Source of the DNA: Melieria omissa
Taxonomy: Eukaryota; Arthropoda; Insecta; Diptera; Ulidiidae
Assembly (NCBI GenBank): GCA_963971225.1
Contig: OZ020270.1
Location: forward strand, 64,608,932-64,672,931
Length of the DNA stretch: 64,000 bases
Direction of reading: 5' to 3'
In this document: one piece after another, positions 10,863-22,527 of the stretch
Layout: each line of letters starts with the position of its first letter
Numbering within the stretch: the stretch's first letter is position 1
Made by a program: the position numbers and the translations under genes
The notes under the pieces: model-generated
The model's input: the letters and a program-made list of their open reading frames with translations, nothing else
What the model was told of the DNA's origin: nothing
Databases searched by the model: none

Positions 10863-11855
10863 AATCGGCCACGCCCACTTTCCGCGCCCCCTTAACTAAC
10901 AAAACAAAGCTACACTATATTTGTAAATAAATGTTGATGTAAAATTATTCTGTGTTTCATAGGGGTAAACAGAGGCTATATAAGATTGACCATGCCCACC
11001 TGATACGTCTTCCTGCAATGCCCATTATGATGATAAAAATTAACTGTGGTATATTTGTGCAAAACAATATGGATAAGTAAATATCTATAAGTATATATGT
11101 ATAAAAATGAATGTGTGTGTTTCTTTGTTTGTTGGTCACACGACAGTAAAACTCAAGAACTAGACTAGACCTGAATTTTTCACCCAATGTTTGGCTTGAC
11201 TAAATTTCGGTAAACCACATAGTGCGAATACGAACCGATAGGTGGGCGTGGCAGCTCCCATACAACCTAAATTTTTCTTATGGAATATCTTCGGAATGAG
11301 AAGTCGGAAAGCATTAAAATTTGGTGCGGGGCCACCGTTTAGGTGTGTCATTTCACTAGTAAAACTTTGTGAGCGTTGGATAAGAGGCACGGCACATGGC
11401 ACGGAACTATAAATCACACACCAAAGAGATTTGGCACACACTTACGATTTAAACGTGCCCTTCGACAGGGAGAGTAAGTGGGGTGGGTATTGGACGAGGG
11501 GGCATGGCACCGCCCATACAACCCAAATTTTTAATGTGGAATAGTTTCGGAATAATAAGTCGGAAAGCTTTGAAATTTTGTATACCATCGTCCCATAGAT
11601 GTGTCATTCTACTGGCAAAATTTGATGGGTTTTGGAAAAGTCGCGTGGCAAATATTTAGTGACTAAAATTTTCAGCGTAAGTTTGGAAGTCGCATATTAA
11701 TGAAACCGGGTCACACCCTTCGACTGGAAGAATGGGGTAAGCATTACAAAAAAGAAGCGTGACATCGCCCATACAGTGCAGTATGAAGTATGAAATTTAT
11801 TGGGCCCATTGACTTTAAACTTGCGTGCAAAGCCGCAGGGCCCTACTAGTATATA
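10863..11855. repeat. Diverged tandem repeat, unit about 255 bp
   Basis: The stretch CCCATACAACCTAAATTTTT at about 11258 recurs at about 11513 (CCCATACAACCCAAATTTTT), and CGCCCATACAGTGCAG at about 11768 begins a further partial unit. The units share GGAAT...CGGAATRA...AAGTCGGAAAGC and RTGTGTCATT. No coding frame is convincing. The left part (10863-11100) matches 4950-5120. This is satellite-like or the body of a non-autonomous element; I cannot tell which. Confidence 0.65.
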
Positions 11856-12154
11856 AGTTTACACGACCACCCAGCAGCGAATTTGCCAAGCCAAACACGC
11901 ACCGTAAACGTTGGCTGAGGTGCGGCTTCAGCAGTTCTTGCGGACGTCGCACTGCAGCGCCAGCTTTGGCTGACGACAATGTTGCGGGCATTGTTCCGAC
12001 GCTGGCCCGATTGACCGATATCGCGTGGTCAGCATATTTGGGGTGTTGGGAGAGATTTAGCTTTAAGGAGAATTGTAAGTAGCAGTTAGTTGGTGATTGG
12101 AAATAAAGAGACTCGGCTCGCAGTCGCGACCGAATTAAAACCAAATTCGCTTTG
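11856..12154 (+). repeat. 5' LTR of errantivirus E3
   Basis: The sequence starts AGTTTACACGACCACCCAGC and ends AAATTCGCTTTG. It matches the LTR at 55792-56178 along its length, with a single instead of a duplicated internal block. Start AGT is usual for gypsy-group LTRs. An AATAAA at about 12102 could serve as the poly(A) signal. The primer site is not certain: TGGCTCCCAACTCGC begins 8 bases downstream. Confidence 0.8.
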
Positions 12155-12447
12155 TGATAATTGGCTCCCAACTCGCTATCCGGACCAACATTAACGGCGG
12201 CAGTGTAAAAACAGAAACACCAACAGCAAATAAAACTACGGCAAACGTCAACACCGACGGCAGCGGCAGTGGAAAAACAGAAACAACAGACAATTAAAAC
12301 TACAGCAAAAGTCAACTGAACATGTAAGTGGACCTCTCATTGAGAATATTCTGTTGATTTTGATTTAAAAAAAAATTTTACCGTATTGGAATTATATTGA
12401 AAAAGTGAGTCCCAATCTTTGAGCGCGAACCAAAGTGAAGTGACTAT
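12155..12447 (+). promoter_or_regulatory. E3 leader with a candidate env splice donor
   Basis: The leader contains imperfect repeats of GGCAGTG(T/G)AAAAACAGAAAC and AACTACRGCAAA (12190-12310). A strong donor, CAT|GTAAGT, lies at 12321-12329. In gypsy-group elements env is expressed from a spliced mRNA whose donor lies in the leader, so this is a natural candidate. Confidence 0.5.
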
Positions 12448-12591
12448 ATGAGTGACAGTGAACTAGAAGATTTACTGGAAACATTTCGAGACATAAAATT
12501 CAGTAGGTCAGACCACCGGGAAGGAAATCAGTCTAAGGGATCAGAAAATTGTGAAGGAGTGGGAAATGGAGTCTATTTCTACGGCTATGAG
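12448..12591 (+). pseudogene. gag: N-terminal 48 codons of E3 gag
   Basis: The frame starts at ATG 12448 and reads MSDSELEDLLETFRDIKFS, acidic then mixed. After codon 48 (GAG, 12589-12591) the sequence becomes minus-strand BEL coding sequence. The plus frame at 32474, on the other side of the BEL element, begins GAG AGA TCA AAT and runs in phase into the rest of gag. I therefore read this as the interrupted start of E3 gag. Whether a few codons were lost at the junction cannot be seen. Confidence 0.6.
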
Positions 12592-13895
12592 GGGGGTGTT
12601 TGCAATTTCGAGTTTGAGCGTGCAGGGATGGTGGGTTCCGCGTGATTTGCCTTTATTTCCTTGGGTGGAAACCCTACGGGATTGAGAGCAGCACTCACGT
12701 CAGAACGGGCTTCCTTTGGAGTAGGAAGGTTTTTTCGAAGGGCGGGACCAGTGTGCCTGTGATTTGGCACCTCGGCGATATGTGTCATGGGTACTGGACC
12801 GCTTAATATCCAACCAAATACTGTATGTTGGGCGAGTAAGCTGCCACATACATTTCGGTGGAAACCTTCAAGCATGATCTGCGGGATGAGATCACTGCCA
12901 ATCGCTATATGGATCTGCGCTGCCTCGAAGGGGTTGGGATCAGCGAGATCTAACGTGGCGAAATCGTTCAAATTTGGGGGGTTTATTTCGGAAGGGGGGA
13001 GAAATTCCTTTAATTTTGGAAGCACCATTGCTTGCACGGGGAGGTTTGTGCTCGTTTTAGGGACTGCCAATGTCAAAAAGCATATATGTTTGGCGGTTTT
13101 CACAATCTGTCCGTCCATGCCCTAGATCTGGAGGTTAGATTTCTCGATTGGCAATTTTAGGCGTCTCTGGACCTTCGAGGAAATGAAGGTGCGCTGAGAG
13201 CCTTGATCGATCAACGCTCGAACTTTAAACAACTTTCCTAAATGTATAATGGACACCAGTGCCGTAGGCAGAAGGGAGTGGGTGCCATTATTTGGTTGAA
13301 GGGCTGGTACTGGGAGCGTACTTTGCCTTGAAGATGTGCTGTGTTGCGCATCGAAATGGGGAGAATGAGTGCTGGAGTTGTTGCTCGGTTTTTGGATAAC
13401 CGTTGAGACCTTAGAAGTTGTCGAAGGTGATCGATTGGGGGATTGAGTGGGTTGCGTATTGCCTTTGGGGAGATGAAGCAAAGAGTGGTGCTTTTTCTGG
13501 CAATATACGCATGTGAAATTGCTTGTACACTCCTGAATGAGGTGAGATGTAGCAAGACAATTTACACAGATTTTATTCTTTTTCACATATGCTAATCGAC
13601 TCTGGGGGGTGAGCCTTCTAAAGCTTTGGCAAGTCCGTATGGAATGATATGCGTTGCAGAGTTTGCACGCGAAGTCCTTTTTCACTTCAGTGTGAAGATT
13701 TAGGGATCTGTTGGGCCGATTTTTGAGGACATTGGAAGATGAGGGTTGTGGTTTAGACTTGGTAGGCCGATAGATATTCAGCCGTTCCACTATCTCGTAT
13801 CTGCAGGTCAGAAATTCGTTCATTTGTGACCAGGGTGGCAGATTCTTCCGGGATGTCAAAGATTGTTCCCATAAAGCCAGGGTTGCTTCGGGCAA
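12592..13895 (-). pseudogene. BEL/Pao gag C-terminus, zinc knuckles and protease region
   Basis: The frame resumes with LPEATLALWEQSLTSRKNLP, then CKLC, CVNCLATSHLIQEC and CVYCQKKHHSLLH zinc-binding clusters, a low-complexity Ser/Thr/Pro linker, and the BEL aspartic protease with VRALIDQGSQRTFIS. A TAG at 13119-13121 stops the frame just before GMDGQIV. The same frame then continues through DUF1758-type sequence (FEAAQIHIAIGSDL, AQHTVFGWILSGP) to the truncation at 12592. No RT follows. Confidence 0.85.
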
Positions 13896-14781
13896 TTTGG
13901 AAGAGCATATGAGACTTGAGAACGGACAGACAATTGTTCTGGATCCGCTGAAGTGCCTCGCTATTTTCGGTGTGGGCAGGGGCGATATTCAATAAAGATC
14001 GAATTTGGTTGTCAACGAGAATGCGTTTGTTTTCATAGCGGGATCTAAGGGCTTCCCACGCGAGTCTGAAATTCTCATCGGTTAATGCGTATTGTTTAAC
14101 AATCGCACCGGCTGGGCCTTGCGTTTTGTATCGGAGGTGATACAATTTCTGGGCTGGAGTGAGCTGGGGGTGGTTGATGTAAACCGCAGTAAACATGTCC
14201 CGAAAGGGCGGCCACTGCTCATAGTCCCCGAAGAATGTTTCGGTGTCGCAAGGAGGAACTTGGGGGCAAATGTAGGAAGTATTTGCTGGTTCTAGTGGTT
14301 GAACCGGTTCCATACGCGTATCAGGCTGGGGGGACTGAGATTGGAGCATCTCAATGATGTCCAACATTTTAGCCCTGCACAACTCGTATTGGTCTGTGCA
14401 GGCGTCGATCTTTTGCCTAGCCGACTCCTTAAAACCGTCGGGCTGGCTGTTGTCCTCAGCGAGGAAGACTACCTGATGTGCGCGCATTAGCCTCTCCCAT
14501 TGGGCTTGCAGATTTTTCTGCTTAATTTGGACCAGTGATTTGGTCAAATCCTCAATGGGAGCCGATAAAAACTGTGTGCATAATTGCACGAGTCTCTCGG
14601 ACTCAAAACCAAATGTGGCAACACTGGGATCGGTTGCTTTGGGACTAGAGAGCTGAGAGCGAGTTTTAATTGCCTCGCGAGTGACAGCAACTGTCAAATG
14701 TGCCTCGGTTGACTTTGAATATTTTGGGGATGAAGACTCCATTTTGTTAATTTGACGCTTAGGGGATCGCTCAACAGGCAT
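13753..14781 (-). pseudogene. gag: BEL/Pao gag
   Basis: From ATG 14781 the frame reads a DUF1759-type BEL gag. The diagnostic part is CDTETFFGDYEQWPPFRDMF, then NHPQLTPAQKLYHLRYK and a GAIVKQYALTDENF segment, closely matched in the BEL gag at 60613-61287. After KRILVDNQIRSLLNI the copy has lost about 20 codons and changed frame, so the last 50 or so residues of this frame are not real; gag continues at 13895 in another frame. Confidence 0.88.
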
Positions 14782-15136
14782 TTAATGGCTTAGAGAAGCT
14801 CAAAAGGAGTTTGAAATTCGTTTGAATAACAAGGCTTATGGGAAATAAGCCGGGATACCGGGATAATACCGCGTTCGCGCGAACGATAATATAAAACTGT
14901 AGATATGTACACGAAAGTGTAAAAATTTCCAAAAGGAATTTGTATGTTTGTTGAGTGTAAACGCGTCGAGAGATTGGTATATATATAGTGGGAATAAACA
15001 CGGAATATGTGAATGAGATTTGGGGAAATTATTATTAAACACCAAAATATTTTGATATGTGGTCAAAAGTGTATGTGAATGTTTCTTTATTTGTGTGCAA
15101 ACGTGAATATATAATTGTATGTAAAAAGTCAATGTA
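14782..15136 (-). other. Left part of the BEL leader
   Basis: Non-coding AT-rich leader between BEL gag and the insertion point of errantivirus E1. No gene is visible. It ends at TGTA (15133-15136), the left copy of the E1 target duplication. Confidence 0.6.
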
Positions 15137-15462
15137 AGTTATGACACCCCATGGCATTAGCGGTAAATGCCGTTTGTAAACAATTAATGCAAGAATTCGC
15201 GGTATGTTGTAATTGAGGCGGGGCACTTAAAGTGATGCGAATTCTTTGTATAAACAATTCAATCTTCCTCTCATTGATTGGGGCTATTAGCATCGGTGTT
15301 GACGGATGCTTTAATGTAAGCAATATATAATTGTGAATTAAGAATAATAATGAAAAATAAAGAGTTAGTTCTATTTTGGAGCTCACGCGAGTCAGTTGTG
15401 TTTGATTTCGGCAGTTGGCCGAATATTTTTATTTTCGCAACTGACAAACCGCAATTAAAAAT
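15137..15462 (+). repeat. 5' LTR of errantivirus E1
   Basis: Matches 27652-28595 once the MITE there is removed. At 15226-15233 it preserves the empty CACTTAAA target site into which that MITE inserted in the 3' LTR. Directly after the LTR is TGTCGCCCGAGCAGGGAC, a probable tRNA primer site, of the general lysine-tRNA type (CGCCCGARCAGGGAC). Confidence 0.9.
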
Positions 15463-15699
15463 TGTCGCCCGAGCAGGGACCTGACGCAGCAAGTTAATGT
15501 GAAGTTGTTGAACGTCGGGAATAATTGTGGCCACAACGCGTCCACGCAAAAGTGCGAAATAAAGCTCCGGAATTAAAAAAAAGTACGGACGTCGCGAAGG
15601 TGGAAAGTGCGCGTGGAGAACCCAAATCCAGCAAAGTAACGAAACAAAAAAGTTAAAGGATTTGGGGCCACTTGGAAAGCCAGTATCCGTAAGAAACGG

Positions 15700-15925
15700 A
15701 GAAAGGCAGCGATTTGAAGCTAAGAAAAGCAGCGATGATTTGAAGATAAGAAAAGCAGCGATTTGAAGATAAGAAAAGCAGCGATTTGAAGATAAGGAAA
15801 GCAGCGATTTGAAGATAAGAAAAGCAGCAATTTAAAGACCAGAAAAGCAACAATTTGAAGACCGGAAAAGCAGCAACTTGAAGACAGGAGAAGCAGCCAC
15901 TTGCAGACAATCGAAGCAGCAACCG
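15700..15925 (+). repeat. 23-bp tandem repeats in the E1 leader
   Basis: About nine imperfect units with the pattern AAAAGCAGCGATTTGAAGAT, drifting to GCAGCAACTTGAAGAC at the right. The array lies between the primer site and gag. A GTAAGT at 15965-15970 just after it is a possible env splice donor. Confidence 0.85.
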
Positions 15926-16120
15926 AGGAGGCGATTTGAGAGTAGCAGAAGGCAGAAAAGTTAAGTAAGTTAAGATGAGCTTATGGACATAGTTAAGGAT
16001 ACATTTTATAAAAAAAAAGGGTTATATATGATTATACGACTGTAGGAAGTGTGGGGGAACTCATAAGACAAAGGACTGTACAAAACCAAACTGGACGACT
16101 TAATTAAAAGGTTTCAAAAA

Positions 16121-16492
16121 ATGACAACGAGTGGTGCAAATATGGCAAATACGGATTTAGTGGCTAGGATAGTGGCAGCTAGCACGAGTTCGTTAAGGAC
16201 AGAGGTAGAAGCGCTGCGGAGGCAGCTCGAAGCCGTGGTGAATACAAATAGTGTGACAGAGTATGTGAGGCAAACAATTGATGAAAGTCTAGTGTGTGAA
16301 GAAAGTCTAGACGTTATAAAATCTTTGCCGGGATTTAGCGGTAAAGCAGATAATTACGTAAGTTGGCGCGAGGCTGCCAACAGTTCATTGAGTTTATACC
16401 TAAGGGGAAGTAAGAGGTATTTTGCGGCTCTTACTATTTTAAGAAATAAGGTAACTGACGAGGCGAATTACGATAATAAAATATTTTCATAA
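16121..16492 (+). pseudogene. gag: E1 gag, truncated
   Basis: ATG 16121 opens a 123-residue frame with an N-terminal helix (RIVAASTSSLRTEVEALRR) and the errantivirus gag motif SLDVIKSLPGFSGK followed by YVSWREAA. The same layout occurs in E3 gag (DIVKSLPDFQGK). After RNKVTDEANYDNKI the sequence jumps into a protease-end remnant, so most of gag is deleted. Confidence 0.85.
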
Positions 16493-17041
16493 AATCCATT
16501 TATTAGGAGTCGAGCAGATATTTTATGAAATTGATAATTTAGAAGCCGATTTGCTTTTGGGATATAAGTTTTTACAAAAACTAAATGCTAAATAAAGAGG
16601 TTGCATGCTGATAAATGGAAATGAGGAGAAAATTTACGGTTTTGAATGTGATTCCAATAATACAAGTGGAAAAGGAAAAGAATATGTTTCAAACAAAGAA
16701 AATATTAAAGAAGTTAAAAAACAGAATAAAACTTTGGGAAGAAAAATTCCTAAAGCGCCCGCCGACGAATTTACCGGCAATATAAGTTATGAAAATGAGA
16801 CAAATTACTCGGGACGGGGTCCTGGGACGCCAGCCGAAGGGAATACCGGCATATATGTTAAAAAGACTTATAGTATAAGTATAGTATAAGTGTCAGTTAG
16901 TCTGTATGAATTGTTAATTAATTCTAGGCTATTTTTAAATAAAGAATAAAGAAGAATATATAATGAAGAAGTCGAAAATTTGAGAGAGGAAATTAAATGT
17001 GAAATAAATAGAATACATTCCAATTTGAATATGAGTATACC
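16493..17041 (+). pseudogene. E1 protease end and start of pol
   Basis: LEADLLLGYKFLQKLNA at about 16540-16595 is the C-terminal motif of a gypsy-type protease. Sequence to 17041 is then a diverged, Lys/Asn-rich protease-RT linker (16605-16889 is one open piece) ending at HSNLNMSI, where the P-like element inserts at GTATACC. The same frame resumes at 26486 with the first residues of RT. Confidence 0.7.
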
Positions 17042-17408
17042 CACAGAATAAACAGTATACAGAATGCGCATGTCGACCCACGAAGCAATCTGAATTTCGG
17101 GTGCGGGCCGAAAGCAGCAGGGGTGAGGTAACAGAGCTTGGTGAACAGAACTTTTGTTTCTGTTAATTTGTCGTGTGACGATGGTCTCTGTTATTTTCAA
17201 CTTCGCTAGGTGCCGAGCAGTGCACAGCGGGCTCGTGCGCTCGAAGCAGGCCGTAGAAGTTATTGTTATTTTCCACGAAGCGAACGGCGCCGTGCAGTTG
17301 TTGTTGTTGTTGCGCTGATCAGCGATTGAAAATTGAAATTTTCGTTTCTAGCTGGCTTTTGCCGATTGCCGGCGACGCGTTGGTTGCAGAACAATTGCTT
17401 GTTTCATG

Positions 17409-20400
17409 CAGTGTTGCCAGACCTAGCGGAATTCCGCTAGATTTAGCGGATTCTGATGCGTGCTAGCGGAAAAAAATTACGTATGGTGGCTAGCGGAAAA
17501 TCTAGCGGAATCCTTCTATCTTGACGTATTTTTAAAAATTTAGTGATTCAAACCTGATTCCCGCCTTTATCTTTGTAGTCTCTTGCTTTCTCTCTTTATA
17601 AATGCAATAGAAAAGGACGCCACAAGTTGGAGTTCTATGTGCAGGGATACAAAGCACATACTACACATAAATGAAACTAGAAATGGATCGATTATCGATG
17701 TTTGTCTTTTGGTATATTTTTGTTTGTGTGGCAGCCTTGCACACCCACATACACCCGGATCAACTTTCTCTGCGCACTTTCATAATTCGTTGATTGTCGT
17801 TTGTTTTGAGAACACGTATTGTTATTTTGTTATGGGTTTTACTTGTTTTGCGTTTTGATATGGGGAAAGATCGTCTAAAAAAAAATTATGCTCAAAGGTT
17901 TCGTGAGAAATGGTGCAAGGAAGAAATCTTGAAAGAGTGGCTAATGCCCGTCGATGGAGATGCTCTGAAAGCACGATGCCGGTAAAATTTTGTTTATTTT
18001 TACATTCTACATACATCTTGTGACAATTATCTCGCATATCAGAGTACCTACAAAAACTGCAAAAAATAATGTGGAAAATCGGGCAAACGTTCTTTCATTG
18101 AATATGTTTAATATTCATATCCTACACGGTAAACAGTACGGAACAACGAATCTGTCAAAACTCGCAATGACAGAAAAATGCATTATTTCTTCAAGAATTA
18201 TTTTTGATGGTATTGAAGTATATTGTTGTGGCACAACGTTTAGAACCATTGAACGTTGATCAAGTTTTTCATCGATTCTCCGTCAAAAAATAAAGTGAAA
18301 AATGATGTGTTCAGTGTTTTGGGCTCGCTCTGTAACTAAATCACCTAAAAAATATTGAAAAAAGTTGAAATAATAAATTTTTAATGTTTACAGGTATTGC
18401 ATTCACAAGATTTTAAATGCAAAACACGACGATCTCGTGTCACACGCAAAATCTGAGAGGCATAAAGCTGCCGCCCGGCCATTTTCATCGCAAAGGCAGC
18501 CTGTTTTAAAGTTCACCGAAGAAACCTATGAAGCATCCAAAGCTGAAGCATCGTTGGCTTTATTCACTGCTAATCATTGTGCGATCAACTCAACTGACCA
18601 CTTGACTGATGTCTGCACATCTTCATTTACCGACAGTAAAATCTCAAAAAGCCTCAAAATGCACAGGACCAAATGTAGTGCAATCATCAAGAACATTTTC
18701 TTCCCTCATTTCGAACAGCAGCTCCTGGAGGACATCAACGACAGCCCCTACAGCTTGTTGCTAGACGAGTCAAATGACATCTCGACGACAAAATTTCTTG
18801 GAATAGCTATGATATACTTCAGCAAAACACAAGGAAAAACCATTTCAACTTTCCTAAGTCTCACTGAACTAGCAGGTTGCGATGCAGAGGCCATAGTTTC
18901 AGCTCTCATAAAAACCCTTGAAGGATTGCGACTTGAAATCGGGAAACTCCGAGGAATCGGGACTGACAATGCAAGCGTAATGACGGGCATCAACAGCGGT
19001 GTCTTTGCTAGATTAAAGGAGTACGTCCCTGATCTGATTTTAATAAGATGTACTTGTCATTCCTTACAATTGGCTCTGTCGCACGCTGTTGCTGAAGCGC
19101 TGCCTCGCCATCTTGAATCGCTCATCGCAGACACACACTCTTGGTTTTCAAGATCGAGTTATCGGCAACACAAATATAGGGAATTGTATGAAACCATCAA
19201 TTTCGGCAAAAAACCACTCAAGATACTCCAAATGGCCAACACAAGATGGATTTCTATTGAGCCCGCTAATTCACGAATCATCGATCAATGGGAGGAGTTG
19301 AAACTTCATTTTCATCTAGCGAAGGATAATGAAAAATGTTTTTCTGCTGATACCCTGCATAGAATGTATCAAAACGAACTCAACTTGGCTTACTTGCTGT
19401 TCTTGAAACCAACCCTTTCCGAAGTTCAAAGAGTGAACAAACTTTTCGAATCAAAAGGAGCGGACCCTACCAAACTTCTGCAGGTTTGAATTTTCTACGA
19501 GTATTTCAATTCCATGAGTTAAAGATGATGTTTTAGATATAAAAATGATTAATAAATAAAAATACATGTCATAAAAAGAAATATAAATTTTTTTCAGGAT
19601 TTGGTGTTGTTGATTCGTTCCATTGCGTTGAAAATAATGCTCCCGACTTGTCGCCGTGATGTGCTGACTTCAAGCATCGATGATTACTTGGCCCCAAAAC
19701 CCTACTTGGGTCACGCAGTGGAGACGAAACTTGATGAGCTCAGATCGTTGAAAAAACTCAGCACCACCGATGAATCCATTTTTCGCGAAAAATGTCAAAA
19801 GTTCCTGCTGAGTTTATTCAAGCAAATTCAACAAAGACTTCCGGACAACATCAAGGTTCTGCAACAGACGTCGCTCTTGTCGGTCTCCACAATTTTGAAT
19901 GCCTGCAAAGGTAGAATCACCGAATTTCTGAGCTCTTTCAACGTTTCCGTGGATTTGATAACTTCCATCGAAGAGCAATATTCCAAAATTCACTTGATAC
20001 CGTGGACTGAAAAAGGAGATACGATCGCTTTTTGGAACGAGGCTCGTTGCTACACGGACGCATCCGGGCGAAATCCGTTCCAAGAGCGTTCCGACTTCGC
20101 CATCGGTATTTTGGTTCTCCCATATTCCAATGCTGATGTGGAAAGAATCTTCAGCTAAATGAACATCGCGAAAACCAAGCAGAGGAATAAAATACAGACG
20201 ACGATGCTCAATTCTCTGTTGATGACACGGTTCGAGCTCCGCCGTCAGGGAAAATGCTGCCATAACTATCAATTTCCAAAAGAAGTACTGAGCACCATCA
20301 AATCCTCCGAAAAATACGAAAAAAATGAAACGGAGGAGTTGAAAGACTTGGAGAACATCATTCTGCAGCTCAACAAGGACGAAGAAGATTTTTAAATGTA

Positions 20401-20651
20401 AATAATGATAAAATAGTTCTCTCTCTCTCTGTATATATATATATATATATATAAATACTATTATATATCTATGTATATATACTATATTACGCAATAAAGT
20501 TTATAAGCATTGAAAATAGATTTTTTGAACCTATTACCCGCTTTTTTTTTATTAGTCAGTGTAAAAAATTCAAATATTCAAATCTGGCGGAATCTAGCGG
20601 AATTTCACTAGCGCCTCTAGCGGAAGAATTTTTTCCTATCTGGCAACACTG
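17409..20651 (+). mobile_element. hAT transposon, 3243 bp, perfect 8-bp TSD
   Basis: Ends CAGTGTTGCCAGA and the complement TCTGGCAACACTG, flanked by GTTTCATG at 17401-17408 and 20652-20659. Both subterminal regions are packed with CTAGCGGA-type motifs (about five at 17422-17510, about four at 20585-20630), the usual place for transposase binding. A near-complete spliced transposase gene lies within. It is inserted in the 5' untranslated part of the P-like element. Confidence 0.95.
17860..20395 (+). pseudogene. hAT transposase, three exons, one in-frame stop
   Basis: I read exon 1 at 17860-17981 from ATG, exon 2 at 18394-19483 and exon 3 at 19598-20395, with GT-AG introns. The N-terminus has the RFREKWCKEE and ARC-YC...H...RH zinc-finger layout, split by the first intron, seen in vertebrate and insect KIAA1586/ZMYM-like hAT relatives. 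The middle has the DDE core with LLLDESNDIS and GIGTDNASVMTG, and CTCHSLQLA. The C-terminus is the hAT dimerisation segment LPYSNADVERIFS. A TAA at 20156-20158 follows, where Gln would be expected before MNIAK; otherwise the gene looks intact, so this is a young lesion. Confidence 0.88.
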
Positions 20652-20797
20652 GTTTCATGTTATTACGCGATTGGCTTTCTGCGTGAACGGATGTTCATAC
20701 TCTTATGAGCATTTAAAACCAAAGGTTTCGCTATTTCGGTCGTTACTAGTGGGAGGTGATTGACTCAATTTTTTTGAGCATTAAACTTTTGACACTT

Positions 20798-21050
20798 TTG
20801 ACGTGACTGACTCAATTTTTATTAAACTTATATTTTTGACGTGATTGACTCATTCTCGGTTGAGTTTACATTCTTGACGTGATTGACTCAATTATTCTTA
20901 AACCTATATTTTTGACGTGATTGACTCATTCTCAGTTGAGCTTACATTCTTGACGTGATTGAATCAATTATTCTTAAACCTATATTTTTGACGTGATTGA
21001 ATCATTCTCGGTTGAGCTTATATTCTTGACGTGATTGAATCATTTGATTA
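20798..21050 (+). repeat. 38-bp tandem array upstream of the P-like transposase
   Basis: Six full units and a partial seventh, each beginning TTGACGTGAYTGACTCA. Two versions alternate (one with AATTATTCTTAAACC, one with TTCTCGGTTGAGC), giving a 76-bp higher-order period. The first unit is preceded by a degenerate copy from about 20757. The array ends about 45 bp before the transposase ATG at 21097. Confidence 0.92.
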
Positions 21051-22527
21051 ACAATATACATATATACAAATATATATTTTTCCATAAAACTGCAAAATGG
21101 AGCCTGTGGGAATTATTTCTAAGAAATGCGGAGTAAAATGTTGCATCCGAACCTGCAAAAAATCAAAACGTCATAACGAAGGTTTAAGAATTTTTAAATT
21201 TCCCCCATGTGATTCTGTCATGGGTCAAATTTGGAGAGAAAAGTGCAACGTAGCTATAGAAGATTACTCAAAAACGCTATATATTTGCGGAAACCATTTT
21301 GCAGATTCGGATATGGGTAAAAAAAAGTTAAAGTCTGGAGCTATTCCTGTTCATAATTTGGAAGAATTTAATGATGATTATGAATTTGTTGAACCAGAGT
21401 GCTACGCGAAAAAACGTCGGTTATTAAATTCCCAGGCTAAAGGTTGTAATAATTGCGAAAAATATGCAAAGTCTGTTAACTTTTACAGACGAAATTATTA
21501 CAATCTGCTTGGAAAGTTCAATAATTTAAAAAAGGAATATAAAAAATGCGTAAATTCTAGTTTAGATAATAGAATTGATTCCTTAAAACATGTAGGCAGT
21601 GAGTCAAAAACCCTTTGCAAACTTCTTTTAAATTCCCGGCCTAAGGAATACAGCAAAGAAGTAAAAGAATTGACGCAAAATATTTTCTATGTGTCTCAAT
21701 CAACATATTCTTTTTTAAGAAACAAACTACATTTAAATTTACCTCATATTGCTTCCCTCCATCGATGGGCACCCGTGAAATTTCTACAGCCAGGCTTCAA
21801 AAATAGCTCATTCCATATCATAAAACAAAAATGTCTAGATCTAAAGCAATGGGAGAAAGCTAACATGATTTTATTATTCGATGAAATGACAATTCGAAGA
21901 GAGTTGCGGTACAACCCAAAGTTAGATTTGGTAGATGGGTTTGAAGAAAACCGATTTGAAAGAACCTCCGAAATTGGGAAACAACTATGTGTGTTCATGT
22001 TAAAATCAATGTTTTCCAATTGGGCTTTGGTTTTAAATTATTTTGTTTCAAAAAATGGTCTTTCTGGAGACTTAATAAAGAATATTATTAACGAAAATTT
22101 AAAAATTCTCAATAGCATCGGAATCACAATCAAGGTCTTGACCTGCGATCAAGGATCTGCAAATAGAAAGTGTTTTTCCGAGCTTGGTGTTTCGCCAGAA
22201 ACCCCTTTTTTATGTTTAATAACACCGAAACATACTGTTTGTTTGATTTCCCACACCTAATAAAATCTCTTCGAAATGGGTTAATAAAATGCGATCTTCA
22301 AACGCCGGATGGTAGAGTAAGCTTTAAAGTAATGCAGGAGCTGTGGGAAATGGAATTAAGTTTGGGAACGAAAATGTGCCCTAAGCTAACTAGACAGCAC
22401 ATCTTCCCGAATTCTTTCGAAAAAATGAAAGTGAAGTTAGCTACACAAGTTTTCAGCCGAACCGTACAAGCTGCAATAAAGACAGTGGCAGACACAGTTG
22501 GATTTAAACGAAGCAGCAAAGAAACGG

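Noticed and set aside
15653..15922. Repetitive 89-codon minus-strand frame
   Set aside because: It is the reverse reading of the 23-bp tandem array in the E1 leader.
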